Counted from the first letter of the stretch, positions 1 to 7,067 are shown. The stretch: 13,913 bases of DNA from an uncultured Candidatus Saccharibacteria bacterium (GCA_947253995.1 CAMYBM010000012.1:1-13913); one strand, 5' to 3'. Program-made: numbers and translations. The notes: a model not told the origin generated them from the sequence alone.

Positions 1-624
1 CTATCGGTGCAACAGATTATTTTGAGTGGCGGCGTAGCGGCAATTGCAGCAGTGGTTTTTGCCGAAAGTGGTCTACTTATCGGGTTCTTTTTCCCGGGTG
101 ACAGTCTGTTGTTTACGGCGGGCTTTTTGGTTAGTCAAAAGCTGTTCCACTTTGATATTGTTGCCTTGTGCTTAATTTTATTTGCGGCTGCGGCGTTCGG
201 CGATACCGTTGGTTATGAAGTTGGCAAACACTATGGTAAGCGTTTGGTAGGCAAGCCGGATGGTAGAATCTTCAAGCAACGTTACCTTAAGCAGGCAGAT
301 GCGTTCTATGTTAAGCATGGCAGAAAGGCGATTGTCCTAGCTCGTTTTGTGCCGATTGTACGTACTTTTGCGCCAATTGTTGCGGGTATTTCAAAGATGC
401 CATACCGTAAATTTATTGCGGCAAATCTCATTGGTGCGGCATTGTGGTCTTGCGGTTTAACTTTAGGCGGTTATTATTTGGGGCGACAATTTGATCGTTG
501 GGGTATTGGGATTGATCAGGTACTTATACCTACGGTTCTAGTTATTATTGTAGTGTCGTTTCTACCCATCATTATTCACATGCTACTGAATTTGGTTGCT
601 AAGCGTAGACAGACTCATAAATAA
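1..624 (+). CDS. DedA-family membrane protein, 5' end cut by window edge
   Basis: This is an integral membrane protein of the DedA/SNARE-associated (VTT) family. Characterised members act as undecaprenyl-phosphate or phospholipid flippases and in membrane-potential homeostasis; the substrate here is unknown. Family marks are visible: an ESGLLIGFFFPGDSLLF segment near the N-terminus, FGDTVGYEVGKHYGKR in the middle, then FVPIVRTFAPIVAGISKMPYRKF and NLIGAALW, and a C-terminal hydrophobic helix before a basic tail (KRRQTHK). The frame is open to base 1. A GTG at 7 is the first possible start in the window, but family members usually have several more residues before this point, so the true start is probably upstream and the gene is annotated as partial. 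It converges on ldh across a short terminator. Family call is secure; function is by family only. Confidence 0.9.
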   Translation, partial: LSVQQIILSGGVAAIAAVVFAESGLLIGFFFPGDSLLFTAGFLVSQKLFHFDIVALCLILFAAAAFGDTVGYEVGKHYGKRLVGKPDGRIFKQRYLKQADAFYVKHGRKAIVLARFVPIVRTFAPIVAGISKMPYRKFIAANLIGAALWSCGLTLGGYYLGRQFDRWGIGIDQVLIPTVLVIIVVSFLPIIIHMLLNLVAKRRQTHK

Positions 625-626
625 AT

Positions 627-665
627 AAAAATCAGGCTAGCGGTGAGACTAACCTGACTTTTTAT
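627..665. terminator. Bidirectional intrinsic terminator between dedA-like gene and ldh
   Basis: The stem TCAGG (632-636) pairs with CCTGA (653-657). After one C/A mismatch, TAG pairs with CTA around the loop CGGTGAGA. An A-run lies 5' (627-631) and a T-run 3' (659-663), so both strands end in a U tract. It sits between two convergent stop codons, where a shared terminator is expected. Confidence 0.8.
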
Positions 666-676
666 TTTGATAGTTA

Positions 677-1621
677 CTACTGCTTGACTTTTTGATAAGC
701 TTCGCTTAAGACATTGGCGCTTCGTTGGAGCTTATCAATCTCTTCGCCAGATAGTTCTGGCGCAATAACTTTAATGGCGCCTCCACGGCGTAGTACAGCC
801 GGCAGTGAAAGATAGATATCGTTGATCCCATATTCACCGTGTAGTTTTACTGATACAGGCATAATGGCGCCTTCGTCATCAAGAATTGCCTCGCAGATGC
901 GCGATGCTGCAGCGGCAATACCGTAGTAGGTTGCCCCTTTTAGATCAATAACGCGGTAAGCCGCATTGCGAACGTCGTCAGCAATTGTGAGATAATCTGC
1001 GTCTTGCATAATGCCGCCAAATTTATCGCTGGCTTCATTGATGTTCATCCCGGCGATGTTAACTAAGCTCCAAGCGGCGAATTCGCTGTCGCCATGTTCG
1101 CCGAGAATGTAGCAATGTACATTGTGACTATCAATGTCAAACTTTTTACTAAGGATATGGCGAAAACGTGCTGTGTCGAGACTAGTACCGGATCCAATGA
1201 CGCGTTCAGCCGGGAAGCCGGTGACTTCTTGTGCAATGCGCGTCATAACATCAACTGGGTTCGATACTACAACAATAATTGCGTTAGGAGAGTAAGCTGC
1301 TAAGTGACTAGCAACATCACGCATAATAGCGGCGTTGCGGGCTATTAGGTCCATGCGAGTTTCGCCGGGGTGCTGGCTAGTGCCAGCCGTGATGACAATA
1401 ATGTCAGAGTTAGCCGTAGCGGAGTAATCGCCGGCGACAACAGATACTTCGTTGAGAGATGGTACGCCATGTTCGATATCCATGGCTTCGCCTTCGGCGC
1501 GGGCATGGTTGGCATCAACCAAGACAATATCGCTGGCAATGTCTAGCGCGCTGAGGGTGTAGGCGATGGTACTACCAACTAATCCGACACCAATAACAGA
1601 GATTTTATTTGTTGTTTTCAT
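677..1621 (-). CDS. ldh: L-lactate dehydrogenase (NAD-dependent)
   Basis: It interconverts pyruvate and L-lactate with NADH/NAD+ in the cytoplasm, regenerating NAD+ for fermentative glycolysis. The protein has 314 residues, normal for the family. The Rossmann motif GVGLVG is at 11-16 and the NAD-ribose aspartate is D36 (LVDAN). Gln83 lies in the TSQHPGETR loop; Q at this position marks LDH, while malate dehydrogenases carry R. Catalytic residues follow: R89, N121, D149, R152 (SLDTARFR), H176 in GEHGDSE, and T231. The start ATG has AGAAAGG upstream at good spacing (minus strand). It is divergent from enolase, and its predicted -10 overlaps the enolase -35. The two genes act at the lower end of the same pathway, so coordinated control is plausible. 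Malate dehydrogenase is the only serious alternative and Q83 argues against it. Confidence 0.95.
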   Translation of the reverse strand: MKTTNKISVIGVGLVGSTIAYTLSALDIASDIVLVDANHARAEGEAMDIEHGVPSLNEVSVVAGDYSATANSDIIVITAGTSQHPGETRMDLIARNAAIMRDVASHLAAYSPNAIIVVVSNPVDVMTRIAQEVTGFPAERVIGSGTSLDTARFRHILSKKFDIDSHNVHCYILGEHGDSEFAAWSLVNIAGMNINEASDKFGGIMQDADYLTIADDVRNAAYRVIDLKGATYYGIAAAASRICEAILDDEGAIMPVSVKLHGEYGINDIYLSLPAVLRRGGAIKVIAPELSGEEIDKLQRSANVLSEAYQKVKQ

Positions 1622-1650
1622 TGTTACCTTTCTGTTTTAACGCTATGCTT

Positions 1651-1659
1651 ATTTTAACA
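1651..1659 (-). promoter_or_regulatory. ldh promoter, extended -10 (TGTTAAAAT)
   Basis: On the minus strand TG-T-TAAAAT has its hexamer at 1656-1651, 29 bases before the ldh ATG. The leader contains AGAAAGG. No convincing -35 is seen, as is common for extended -10 promoters. The site overlaps the -35 of the divergent enolase promoter. Confidence 0.6.
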
Positions 1660-1683
1660 CAGTTATAGGGTAAGTGCTATAAT
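1654..1683 (+). promoter_or_regulatory. Enolase promoter (-35 TTAACA, extended -10 TGCTATAAT)
   Basis: TTAACA (1654-1659) and TATAAT (1678-1683) are separated by 18 bases, and TGC directly precedes the -10. This is the best promoter match in the window and suits a highly expressed glycolytic gene. The leader to the ATG at 1715 holds AGAAAGG at 1703-1709. Confidence 0.8.
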
Positions 1684-1714
1684 TAAAGAGACATTGATTA
1701 ACAGAAAGGCAAAA

Positions 1715-3004
1715 ATGGCAAAAATACAATCAATTGTGGCATATTGGATTTTGGACTCGCGCGGAAATCCAACCGTTGAGTCAGTAGTACGATTAGATGA
1801 TGGCGCAACTGGCCGTGCAGCAGTACCTAGTGGCGCATCTACCGGCGCTGCTGAAGCGCTAGAGCTTCGTGACGGTGGCAGTTACTTTATGGGCAAGGGA
1901 GTCAACCAAGCGGTTGAACATATTAAACAAACAATTGCTCCAGCGCTTATTGGACACGAGGCGTCGGACCAGTTTGCGATTGACCAGATTATGCTTGACT
2001 TGGATGGCACTGCGAATAAGTCAAACCTTGGGGCTAATGCTATTTTGGCAGTTAGCTTGGCGGTAGCAAAGGCCGCTGCTAATAGTCAGAACTTGCCGCT
2101 ATATCGCTATATTGCTAAGTTGGTAGGTAACGATGAATTGACTTTACCAATGCCAATGATGAATGTCATGAATGGCGGCGCACATGCTAGCTGGAGTACG
2201 GACATTCAAGAGTTTATGATTATACCGCTGTCGGCGCCAGACTTACCAACGGCGTTAGAGCGGTCGTGTAATGTATTCCATTGCTTAGCGCAGGTATTGA
2301 AAGAGCACGGTTACCCTACTACAGTAGGTGATGAAGGTGGTTATGCGCCGCGGGTTCAACATGGCAACAAGGAGCCGCTAGAGTTAATTGAAGCTGCGAT
2401 TGTCAAAGCGGGCTATCGCTTGGGCGAAGATTTTGCACTTGCGCTGGATATTGCTTCGAGCGAGTTTTATCGTGATGGTGTTTACGACTTATCTGTTGAA
2501 GGCAAGAAGCTAACTGCTGACGAGATGATTGATTTTGTGGCTAACTTAGTGGCTAATAATCCGTTGGTTAGCGTTGAAGATGGTTTAGCCGAAGAAGATT
2601 GGCCGGCTTGGCAGGCTCTAACTTCTAAGCTAGGCGACAAGATTCAGCTGGTTGGAGATGACTTGTTGGTCACAAATACCGCACGATTGCAGAAGGCAAT
2701 CGATCAGAAGGCGGCAAATTCAATTTTGATTAAGCCAAATCAGATCGGCTCGTTGTCGGAAACGATTCAGGCTGTGCGTTTAGCTAAGCAAAATGGTTTT
2801 ACTACTATTATGAGCCATCGTTCGGGCGAGACTGAAGATACTACGATTGCGCATCTTGCCGTTGGGTTAAATTGTCAGCAGATCAAGACAGGGTCGTTGT
2901 CGCGTACTGATCGTGTCGCGAAGTATAATGAATTGTTACGAATTTATCACGATAGTGGTGATCAGTTAACATTAGCGCACCCTTTGCATTTAGCTAAGGC
3001 GTAA
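1715..3004 (+). CDS. eno: Enolase (phosphopyruvate hydratase)
   Basis: It converts 2-phosphoglycerate to phosphoenolpyruvate in lower glycolysis; family enzymes need Mg2+. The 429-residue length is typical. The N-terminal domain has ILDSRGNPTVE (12-22) and the PSGASTG loop (38-44). The barrel domain shows E166 in DIQEFM, E207 in DEGGYAP, metal ligands D245, E288 and D315, K340 in LIKPNQIGS, H368-R369-S370 in MSHRSGETED, and K391 before TGSLSRTDRVAKYN. All key catalytic residues are present. The ATG at 1715 is chosen because AGAAAGG (1703-1709) precedes it at 5 bases and MAKI is the family N-terminus; an in-frame TTG at 1694 lies upstream of that SD. The segment ASWSTD before IQEFM differs from the usual ADNNVD-like loop. 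The last 11 bases overlap the convergent binding-protein gene. Confidence 0.97.
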   Translation: MAKIQSIVAYWILDSRGNPTVESVVRLDDGATGRAAVPSGASTGAAEALELRDGGSYFMGKGVNQAVEHIKQTIAPALIGHEASDQFAIDQIMLDLDGTANKSNLGANAILAVSLAVAKAAANSQNLPLYRYIAKLVGNDELTLPMPMMNVMNGGAHASWSTDIQEFMIIPLSAPDLPTALERSCNVFHCLAQVLKEHGYPTTVGDEGGYAPRVQHGNKEPLELIEAAIVKAGYRLGEDFALALDIASSEFYRDGVYDLSVEGKKLTADEMIDFVANLVANNPLVSVEDGLAEEDWPAWQALTSKLGDKIQLVGDDLLVTNTARLQKAIDQKAANSILIKPNQIGSLSETIQAVRLAKQNGFTTIMSHRSGETEDTTIAHLAVGLNCQQIKTGSLSRTDRVAKYNELLRIYHDSGDQLTLAHPLHLAKA

Positions 3005-4781
3005 GCATAGCGGAATTTTGCCGAACCGTCCACCCACCGATGTTATAGAATCGGTGGGTGATATCTACTAGCTGCCCATTAAGCGGCAGAGTGTTAGTAT
3101 CGGCTTGATTGATGGTATAGGTAATTGGGCGGTACAATGCAATCGCTGCGGCATCAGCCATCCACCGGTTGACAAAAGCCGTGTAAGCTTTAATGCGTTT
3201 AGCACGTTCAATTGAGGTTCGGCCATTAGCGAGGAGTACGTCGGCTTTGCGTGATTTGTAATTGGCGTAGTTTAGTCCGGTGTCAGTAGTCTCAGAACTA
3301 GACCAGTAGACGTACTGATCGGGGTCAGCTCCTAAGTGGTATTGGTACACTAGTACATCATAAGCGCGAGGCGAAAGTAACGATTGCTGTGCTTCATCAG
3401 GGTTTACTTCTTTGACGTTTACTTCGATTCCAAGATCGCGCCACGCTGCTGCAATTTGGTTAGCTATAGCGGCGTAGCTAGCACCTTTGATTGTCGCCAC
3501 CGTAAGCGATAGATTTTTCCCGTTGCTAGTGCGTACGCCGCTGTCGCTTGGTCTAACCCAACCCGCTTGGTTGAGTAAGGCGTTGGCACGTTGTTTATCA
3601 TAGGCTGGCTGGCTAATTTGATCGATGGTTGAATAAATGTGTGGGGCTAGTGGCGTCTCAAGTTTTTCGGGGATTTTCATTCCAGCTAGATTTGGTTTAA
3701 TCTTGGCGATAATAGCATTACGGTCGAGGCCAAGGCGAAGCGCTTGGCGGATTAGTTCATTGCTCAATATGTTGCTACTGTTGTTGAAGATAGCAAAAAC
3801 TCCATCATCAGTTGTAGTTTGGATGATACGGTAATGTTTGTTGTTGAATCTGGCGAGTTGATCTGGTGTGACGTTACCCGCCGCGTTGATTACATTGTGC
3901 TTTAAGTCTCTAATAAGGTCGGATTGGTTGTTATAGACGCGCAGTACAAATTTGTTAATCAATGGTTTAGTGCCATAGTAGTTTGGATTGATGGCAAAGT
4001 TCCAAGCAATGTACTTACTCCGTGTTTCGACGGTGCTAACTTGCAGTGCGCCGCTACCAACAATTTTGTAGGGCGTTTTGGTTGAGATGGAGTTGATTTC
4101 GGCCGGTGATTGATTCTCCAAAATGTGTTTAGGTAGAATACCAAAAGTTAAAGCATTCGGTAACGACATATAAGGTGTTGGAGTTCGGAGCGTAATTTCA
4201 GTTGGGCTTTTGGCGGTTACGGAAATATTCCGCCAACTGCTATTAAGTGGAGACTGTACAGCCGGGTTCTTGATTAAGTTAATTGTGAAAACAACATCCT
4301 CGCTAGTAAGCGGTGTACCGTCGCTCCACTTGAGATTTTCTTGTAGCTTAATAGTCCAGGTTTTGCCGGTTGTATCCACCGACCAACTTTGCGCCAGCCG
4401 CCCGCGCAATTTACCTTGGGTGTCGTAATTGAGTAGCCCAGGGTAAGCTAGTGCGCTGGCAGCTTTCTCGGCATCGGTTGAGGCGTAAATTGGGTTGATG
4501 GTTGTAATGCGCCCGACAATACCTTCTGTATAAATGCCGCCTTTTACAGCAATCTTGGTGGTATTTTTGCTATTAGTTATGATAATTTGAACTAAGCTAA
4601 GCGCAACTAGCCCAATTATTATTACTAACCATATTACAACATCGCTACGAGAGCGGAGAAGACTATCGCGTCGATCTATGATAAAGCGATTGATATGCTT
4701 AAACAGATGACGACACCACAATTCAAAATGCCGCTGCGCAGCGCGCAAGCGTTTAACGGTGGGACTAATTGGCTTGCTCAT
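2994..4781 (-). CDS. Membrane-anchored extracellular solute-binding protein, family 5 (peptide type)
   Basis: This 595-residue protein belongs to the SBP_bac_5 family, which captures oligopeptides (or other small solutes) for ABC importers. A basic N-terminal tail of about 45 residues (several R/K, including RRDSLLRSRS) precedes one membrane helix at about 48-69, and the binding domain follows from about 80. Family landmarks are GGIYTEG, YPGLLNYD, LAQSWSVDTTGKTWTIKL and KWSDGTPLTSEDVVFTI. There is no lipobox cysteine, so it appears held by the helix and not by lipid. No permease or ATPase of a peptide importer is nearby. Its ATG lies 7 bases after the secG stop without a visible SD, which suggests translational coupling. 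It is the last gene of a minus-strand run and overlaps enolase tail to tail. Ligand is unknown. Confidence 0.88.
   Translation of the reverse strand: MSKPISPTVKRLRAAQRHFELWCRHLFKHINRFIIDRRDSLLRSRSDVVIWLVIIIGLVALSLVQIIITNSKNTTKIAVKGGIYTEGIVGRITTINPIYASTDAEKAASALAYPGLLNYDTQGKLRGRLAQSWSVDTTGKTWTIKLQENLKWSDGTPLTSEDVVFTINLIKNPAVQSPLNSSWRNISVTAKSPTEITLRTPTPYMSLPNALTFGILPKHILENQSPAEINSISTKTPYKIVGSGALQVSTVETRSKYIAWNFAINPNYYGTKPLINKFVLRVYNNQSDLIRDLKHNVINAAGNVTPDQLARFNNKHYRIIQTTTDDGVFAIFNNSSNILSNELIRQALRLGLDRNAIIAKIKPNLAGMKIPEKLETPLAPHIYSTIDQISQPAYDKQRANALLNQAGWVRPSDSGVRTSNGKNLSLTVATIKGASYAAIANQIAAAWRDLGIEVNVKEVNPDEAQQSLLSPRAYDVLVYQYHLGADPDQYVYWSSSETTDTGLNYANYKSRKADVLLANGRTSIERAKRIKAYTAFVNRWMADAAAIALYRPITYTINQADTNTLPLNGQLVDITHRFYNIGGWTVRQNSAMLTP
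3031..3060. repeat. Perfect 11-bp inverted repeat at eno / binding-protein convergent end
   Basis: CACCCACCGAT (3031-3041) and ATCGGTGGGTG (3050-3060) form a GC-rich perfect stem around an 8-base loop. It lies 27 bases past the enolase stop and inside the last codons of the binding-protein gene (HRFYNIGGW region). No T-run follows on either strand, so it is not a classical intrinsic terminator. It could end or protect the enolase mRNA. Confidence 0.65.
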
Positions 4782-4788
4782 GATGAGG

Positions 4789-5013
4789 TTATGATATGAC
4801 TAAATTGGCGAGAAGACTTAATATAAAAATTACAGCAAGAATGGCAGTGGTGTCATAGAGATTTTTTTCAAACCCGCGTCGCGTAGTGAAAAGTTCGCCG
4901 CTGGCTCCAGCGCCAGCACCGAGGGATGCGCCGCGTGCTTGCAGCAGTATGGCAATTGACATTAGAATAGCGCTAATAATCGTTACGATACTCAAAAATT
5001 CACTTAGTTTCAT
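4789..5013 (-). CDS. secG: SecG, preprotein translocase subunit
   Basis: This is the small auxiliary membrane subunit of the SecYEG translocon. The 74-residue protein has two hydrophobic segments (about 7-26 and 56-73). They flank the characteristic loop LLQARGASLGAGAGASGELF followed by TRRGFEKNLY, where LLQ, the Gly-rich stretch and RRGxEK are family signatures. The ATG at 5013 is chosen because GAGGAGG (5023-5017, minus strand) lies immediately upstream; a GTG at 5025 in the same frame would place that SD inside the coding region. The start overlaps the end of the PF04020 gene by 14 bases, and the next gene starts 7 bases after its stop, so the three genes are probably co-translated from one mRNA. 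Confidence 0.92.
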   Translation of the reverse strand: MKLSEFLSIVTIISAILMSIAILLQARGASLGAGAGASGELFTTRRGFEKNLYDTTAILAVIFILSLLANLVIS

Positions 5014-5389
5014 TATCCTCCTCACTTAGCCGTACTGGCGTCAAGCTATTTATTATATAGTTTAGCATACTTATTACCAGACTACTAATAATTGCTGGCG
5101 TAAAGTTCATACTCATAGTTGGTATAAGGGCAATAGTCAGCCACACCATTAGACCGTTGAGGATGATGGTAAAAAGCCCCATTGTTACGATCATAAATGG
5201 TAGCGATAGCGTAGTTAAGATTGGCTTTAGCACGGAATTAATGAGGGAAAACACTAACCCGGCTAGCATAAACATTGCTACTGTAGCTACGGGATTGTGT
5301 AGGGTAGTGTTGCCAAATAGTTTGACGGTTAGCCAGAGTCCAAAAGAACAACTTAGCCAACGGATGGCAAATAAAAGACAGTGCTTCAT
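5000..5389 (-). CDS. PF04020 (phage holin 4 / YvlD-like) small membrane protein
   Basis: This 129-residue protein is almost all membrane helices, with a typical four-segment layout. The core LINSVLKPILTTLSLPF, then MIVTMGLFTIILNGLMVWL, is the recognisable signature of the PF04020 family (N..lkPil..lslP, T.Glf.l.lN). The family is widespread in bacteria and carries the name 'phage holin family 4', but no lytic function is established and nothing here suggests a prophage. A charged tail (RLSEEDNETK) ends in TGA and overlaps secG. It lies 36 bases downstream of uvrC, but an extended -10 directly before its ATG suggests its own start of transcription, with no SD and almost no leader. Confidence 0.85.
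   Translation of the reverse strand: MKHCLLFAIRWLSCSFGLWLTVKLFGNTTLHNPVATVAMFMLAGLVFSLINSVLKPILTTLSLPFMIVTMGLFTIILNGLMVWLTIALIPTMSMNFTPAIISSLVISMLNYIINSLTPVRLSEEDNETK
5017..5023 (-). promoter_or_regulatory. Strong SD that decides the secG start
   Basis: GAGGAGG on the minus strand lies three bases before the ATG at 5013 and within the end of the upstream gene. It is the strongest SD in the minus-strand run and excludes the longer GTG-start reading of secG. Confidence 0.75.
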
Positions 5390-5398
5390 TCAAACACA

Positions 5399-5407
5399 AT
5401 TGTAGCA
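5399..5407 (-). promoter_or_regulatory. Extended -10 TGCTACAAT nine bases before PF04020 gene start
   Basis: The minus strand reads TGC-TACAAT with the hexamer at 5404-5399, then nine bases, then ATG (5389). Transcription would begin within a few bases of the start codon. There is no SD between, so the mRNA is predicted to be leaderless or nearly so. Confidence 0.55.
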
Positions 5408-5425
5408 CAAAGCGCGAAGGAGGGG

Positions 5426-6961
5426 TTAATTTGAGCTATGCAATTTCGAGTAAAGGCTGTGGGCTAATTTGGCGCCAAGTATTTGCACCAGCTCAATTTC
5501 GCTAGCGGCTTTCAGTTTGTTGATTGAGCCAAAATGCTTGAGTAAAGCGTGTTGACGTTTTGCACCGATGCCAGGTATGTCATCCAGTTCACTAGCAATA
5601 CTAGTTTTTCGTTTGAGGCTATTGTGATAGGCCAGGGCAAAGCGGTGCGATTCGTCGCGCGCGCGTTGCAGTAGCTTAAGTAGGTCGGTATATTCATGGG
5701 TTATAGTTGAACCGATGAAAGTAAAACTATGTCCGCTGGTATGGATTGCTCCGGCGTGTAAATTGATGGTATAGTAGCCGCGATCAAAAGTGATATTAGT
5801 TCCAGGTAGTGGTTTGTGAAGTAGGGCGGCAATTTTGTTGCAGTTAATATGCGACTCGGTTTCGTGCACGATTATGAGGTCATTATCTTTAGCTAAGCCA
5901 ATAAGTGGAATGCCGTTCGTAAGGCGGCTAACGGCATGAATTTGCGCTCCACCACCGTCGACGACAATAAGATCAGGGCGAAACCAGTTTTTGTGTTTTG
6001 GCGAAAAGCGGCGTGTTAGCACTTCAGCCATGGCAGCGAAATCGTTGTTGCGCTCGCGAGATATCTTGAATTTTCGGTAAGACTGTTTGTCGGCTACGCC
6101 GTTGGTAAATACAACCATAGATCCAACGACATTGCGACCGCCATGGTGCGATATGTCATAGGCCTCAATGCGGCGTGGCGGCTGGTTTAGCTGGAATAGT
6201 TTTTGAGCGCCCATAATGGCTTTATCTTTGGCTATATCGATAAATTCAGCGCGTCCAAAGATAATTTGTTGTTTGAGTTCTTGTAGTGCGTTAAGCCGAT
6301 TGCGTAGCGTGGCGGCTTGCTCAAAACGTAAATTGTTGCTAGCTTGGCGCATAGCTTGTTTTGTCTCGTTGGTAATTTTTTGCCAGTCGCCATGAAGGTA
6401 ACGAACTAGCATATGCAAATCGGCATGGTAATCATCACTTGACTTGCTCGGGACGAGATGGATTTGGTGTAGTAGGGCAGAGTCAGCTTCACTAAGCTTA
6501 GTAAGATAGGGAAAGGCTTTACGCAAACAGCGCAACGCTTTGCGTAAAGGTGTAGCGCTGTAAAATGGCCCGATATAGGTCGCGCGGTCATCGGTGGGTA
6601 AACGCGTAATTGTTACCGTCGGCCATTCGGCTGCAAAGTTGATGCGAACATAGCAAACGTTTTTGTTATCACGAAGTAAGATATTGTAGCGTGGCAAATA
6701 GCGTTTGATCATTTCATTTTCAAGAAATAGTGCGTCAATCTCAGAGTCTGTCTCGATCCAATCGGTCATAGCAATATCACGTACCAGTGCCTGCGTTTTG
6801 GGGTCGATATGCTTGGTATTAAAATATTGCATCACGCGATTTTTAAGACAAGTAGCTTTGCCTACGTAAATTACCGCGCCAGTAGTGTCTTTGTGAAAAT
6901 ATACTCCGGGGCAGAGCGGCAGAGTTTTGAGTTTATTACGCAAAGCTTGATTAGTTAACAT
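5426..6961 (-). CDS. uvrC: UvrABC system protein C (excinuclease subunit), lacking the usual cysteine motif
   Basis: UvrC makes the 3' and 5' incisions in nucleotide excision repair after damage loading by UvrA/UvrB. The domains follow family order: a GIY-YIG nuclease at about 15-92 (PGVYFHKD, then IYVGKA, with E82 in LENEMIK); a UVR UvrB-binding motif at about 200-230; an RNase H-like nuclease with D269 (EAYDISHHGG), D335 (VVDGGGAQ) and H439 (RDESHRFA); and helix-hairpin-helix repeats from about 460 (DIPGIGAKR). At 511 residues it is shorter than the roughly 610 of E. coli. The four-cysteine motif normally found between the GIY-YIG and UVR parts (about 150-185 here) is absent. The start ATG has TGCTATAAT ending seven bases upstream and no SD. 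It is divergent from obg. It may be the promoter-proximal gene for PF04020, secG and the binding protein. Confidence 0.93.
   Translation of the reverse strand: MLTNQALRNKLKTLPLCPGVYFHKDTTGAVIYVGKATCLKNRVMQYFNTKHIDPKTQALVRDIAMTDWIETDSEIDALFLENEMIKRYLPRYNILLRDNKNVCYVRINFAAEWPTVTITRLPTDDRATYIGPFYSATPLRKALRCLRKAFPYLTKLSEADSALLHQIHLVPSKSSDDYHADLHMLVRYLHGDWQKITNETKQAMRQASNNLRFEQAATLRNRLNALQELKQQIIFGRAEFIDIAKDKAIMGAQKLFQLNQPPRRIEAYDISHHGGRNVVGSMVVFTNGVADKQSYRKFKISRERNNDFAAMAEVLTRRFSPKHKNWFRPDLIVVDGGGAQIHAVSRLTNGIPLIGLAKDNDLIIVHETESHINCNKIAALLHKPLPGTNITFDRGYYTINLHAGAIHTSGHSFTFIGSTITHEYTDLLKLLQRARDESHRFALAYHNSLKRKTSIASELDDIPGIGAKRQHALLKHFGSINKLKAASEIELVQILGAKLAHSLYSKLHSSN
6517..6549. repeat. 11-bp inverted repeat inside uvrC
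   Basis: CTTTACGCAAA (6517-6527) and TTTGCGTAAAG (6539-6549) are perfect reverse complements around an 11-base loop. In the protein they encode the duplicated LRKA of PLRKALRCLRKAF. The repeat could be a coincidence of coding or a folded element in the mRNA. Confidence 0.55.
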
Positions 6962-6968
6962 TAATTAT

Positions 6969-6977
6969 ATTATAGCA
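6969..6977 (-). promoter_or_regulatory. uvrC promoter, extended -10 TGCTATAAT, leaderless
   Basis: The minus strand reads TGC-TATAAT (hexamer 6974-6969), then ATAATTA, then the uvrC ATG. The seven-base gap predicts initiation of transcription at or next to the start codon. No SD fits in the gap. Confidence 0.7.
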
Positions 6978-7058
6978 GTTGCCGCCAGAAGGTAGTTATG
7001 GTGAAACGCAGTTTGACAAAACGGGTTCGTTATGTGGTAGTACGCTGGTAGCATAATA

Positions 7059-7067
7059 TGCTAAAAT
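7059..7067 (+). promoter_or_regulatory. obg promoter, extended -10 TGCTAAAAT, leaderless
   Basis: TGC-TAAAAT (hexamer 7062-7067) is followed by GGAAGT and then the ATG at 7074. GGAAG stands only one base from the ATG, too close to work as a normal SD. An overlapping alternative -10, CATAAT at 7052-7057, would give only a short leader. Confidence 0.6.

Noticed and set aside
1094..1303. Open frame opposite ldh
   Set aside because: Antisense shadow of a conserved gene without SD or family features.
1694..1714. Longer enolase reading from a TTG at 1694
   Set aside because: The SD AGAAAGG at 1703-1709 lies inside that extension and points to the ATG at 1715; the family N-terminus is MAKI.
5014..5025. 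Longer SecG reading from a GTG at 5025
   Set aside because: The extension is made of the SD itself (GTG AGG AGG ATA); the ATG at 5013 fits the SD and the family.
5000..5389. PF04020 'phage holin' as evidence of a prophage
   Set aside because: The family name is historical; no phage genes flank it, and it is embedded with secG in a housekeeping run.
7013..7018. Perfect -35 hexamer TTGACA upstream of obg
   Set aside because: No -10-like hexamer stands at 16-18 bases; the extended -10 near obg is 43 bases away, so it is probably chance.
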